This document shows, piece by piece, positions 62,551 to 64,000 of a DNA stretch of 64,000 nucleotides; position 1 is the stretch's first letter; every line of letters starts with the position of its first letter. The notes under the pieces were generated by a model. That model ran no database searches and was not told where the DNA came from. It saw nothing but the letters and a program-made list of their open reading frames with translations. Both the position numbers and the translations under genes were made by a program. The DNA lies in the NCBI RefSeq assembly GCF_964340395.1, contig NC_135561.1, positions 14,622,961 through 14,686,960 of the forward strand, given 5' to 3'. This DNA is from Glandiceps talaboti. Taxonomy: Eukaryota > Hemichordata > Enteropneusta > Spengelidae.

Positions 62551-64000
62551 TTCTGTATCAAGTGTTTAGTCGGGAAACTACGTAACCGATTAATTTCGAA
62601 GTGTGATTGTCGTACACAAGTCCTATTCAATTCTCAATGCAGTTACATCTTGTGGGGAGACAATACACACCCTCGTCAAATACCCCAATAGTTTGTCCAA
62701 TTTAAATCGCTAAATTCTTCCGAACATAATCTAACTTGAAATTAACACCACGGCACAGTTGTTTACACACGCTCGGAGGAGGCTATTCAGAAACCGTTTG
62801 CAAACATTTACACACGGTAGCCGAAAAAAAAAACCTGTACTCTACTTTGAAACGAACCAATATTATTCCGTTTCACAAACGAGATAATACCCAAGTGTGC
62901 ATACACGTACGAAAACAACACTTGTATTGTGTCAATTTTTCCACAGGGACGAGAAATACCACCCGTTCTTCGGATAATTAAAATTCGGTGACCATATTCC
63001 AGGTGCAGAGATTCAACCTATCCCATCACATAGTTTATTATTTCAAACACGAGTCCTCCCTGGTGGATGACAAATCTACGTTCGTCGCAGTGCAGTACTT
63101 TCACTGGGTTTGTTACGAATCAAAAACCGATAACGATCACAACCACGTTGTACGGTTTCAGATCGTCTTCTTCTTCTTTTTTTATCGGAAGTCAATTTCG
63201 TCTTCTTAAAAATATTCCTCTACAAGCACTCGGATTATCCTGATGGATTTCGTGGGTGTTTTTTTTTTTTAGATATTATCCAAGTCAGCTATCTGTGTGT
63301 TCAGTTTATCAATTCCGATGACAATAAAGTAGAATGTTGTGTAATTTCACGGTGCTCAAGTTTGCTATATCCACTTTTGCATAAGTGCGTTCGTTGTTAC
63401 AACCTGTGGAAATGAGAAGAGGGAGAATAAGGGGCATACGCCCATTACATGTATTAGTATGGGATGCTGACAACCGTATGATGCATTCAACGCTAATTGC
63501 GACTCAGAATAACATTACAGTGTGTGTGTATGCGATTCAATTTCACCAAGTGCTGGGCATTCACACGGACCGTACATTTGTGGTGGAGTCCATACCGAAT
63601 AACCTTAGGCAGCGTATGTCCTCTTTCCGTACGTATATGATGTTCCGATGACTACGATAGTATTCAAAAGATTCACATTTGTTCAATGATGTCGTCCCGT
63701 TTTCGTCGATATGCTGTGTAATTCAACTCAGTGTGTATACGTACCAGCTGTAATATTCAAACCGTCTAGTTACACGAACGCTACCCAACGCTTTCGCACA
63801 CCTCTGTCGCTATGCATCAATAGACTCCAATGACGTCACACCTCAGCTTTGGAAGCAACCATTCTATACACGGGTAATCAAAGGCATTATAAGTGGGGAG
63901 AAAGATGGTTGACACTTTAACATTCCTCTCTATTTTTCATTTTTTACAATTTATTTTTTCATGGGGGGGGGGGGGTAATTTTTACTCTAAGAATTACCAT
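62551..64000 (-). promoter_or_regulatory. ADCY3 5' UTR and promoter side
   Basis: No other gene is seen. The region is less AT-rich than the introns. It contains a palindromic CRE TGACGTCA at 63831-63838, about 1.28 kb upstream of the ATG, and a poly-G run at 63963-63975. The transcription start cannot be placed. Confidence 0.4.
63831..63838. promoter_or_regulatory. Palindromic CRE (TGACGTCA)
   Basis: A perfect CREB-type site on the promoter side of the cyclase. It is one of eight in the window (others at 1944, 7538, 11179, 18408, 41850, 55827 and 57302). Confidence 0.4.

Overview
The window is animal nuclear DNA. It is AT-rich, with short exons flanked by GT-AG introns, very many long tetranucleotide arrays and one decayed DNA transposon. 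Both recognisable genes lie on the minus strand. An AC3-type adenylyl cyclase next to a prokaryote-like SLC6/NSS transporter fits a marine invertebrate (a non-vertebrate deuterostome or a lophotrochozoan). The species cannot be named from the sequence alone.

Layout: (1) Positions 1-2220 carry three exons of a sodium-coupled transporter. The gene runs off the left edge, and its first exon(s) were not found. (2) Positions 2221-11842 lie between the genes. They hold (ATGT)n, a pentanucleotide satellite, (ATC)n and two inverted-repeat elements. (3) Positions 11843-62550 are a complete adenylyl cyclase type 3 gene: 19 coding exons, 3186 bp of CDS including the stop, 1061 residues. Every exon junction was phase-checked, and all catalytic residues keep the spacing known from mammalian cyclases. 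Intron 1 is 25.2 kb. Intron 8 holds a 2.1-kb transposon with TTA target duplications. Intron 10 holds a 37-bp minisatellite. Intron 18 holds a long (GATA)n array just behind a splice donor. (4) Positions 62551-64000 are the 5' UTR/promoter side of the cyclase.

Function: the cyclase makes cAMP at a membrane, while the transporter imports a small solute with sodium. Nothing in the sequence ties the two together; they are simply neighbours in the same orientation. No tRNA, rRNA, CRISPR array or second complete gene was seen. Most long open frames in the window are simple repeats read as protein. The best leads for something new are the TTA-flanked element with its frameshifted SAP-like ORF, the in-frame (GATA)n tract behind cyclase exon 18, a CpG-rich patch with CACGTG plus TGACGTCA inside intron 1, an octamer cluster in the same intron, and a small dispersed repeat with a conserved-looking reading frame.
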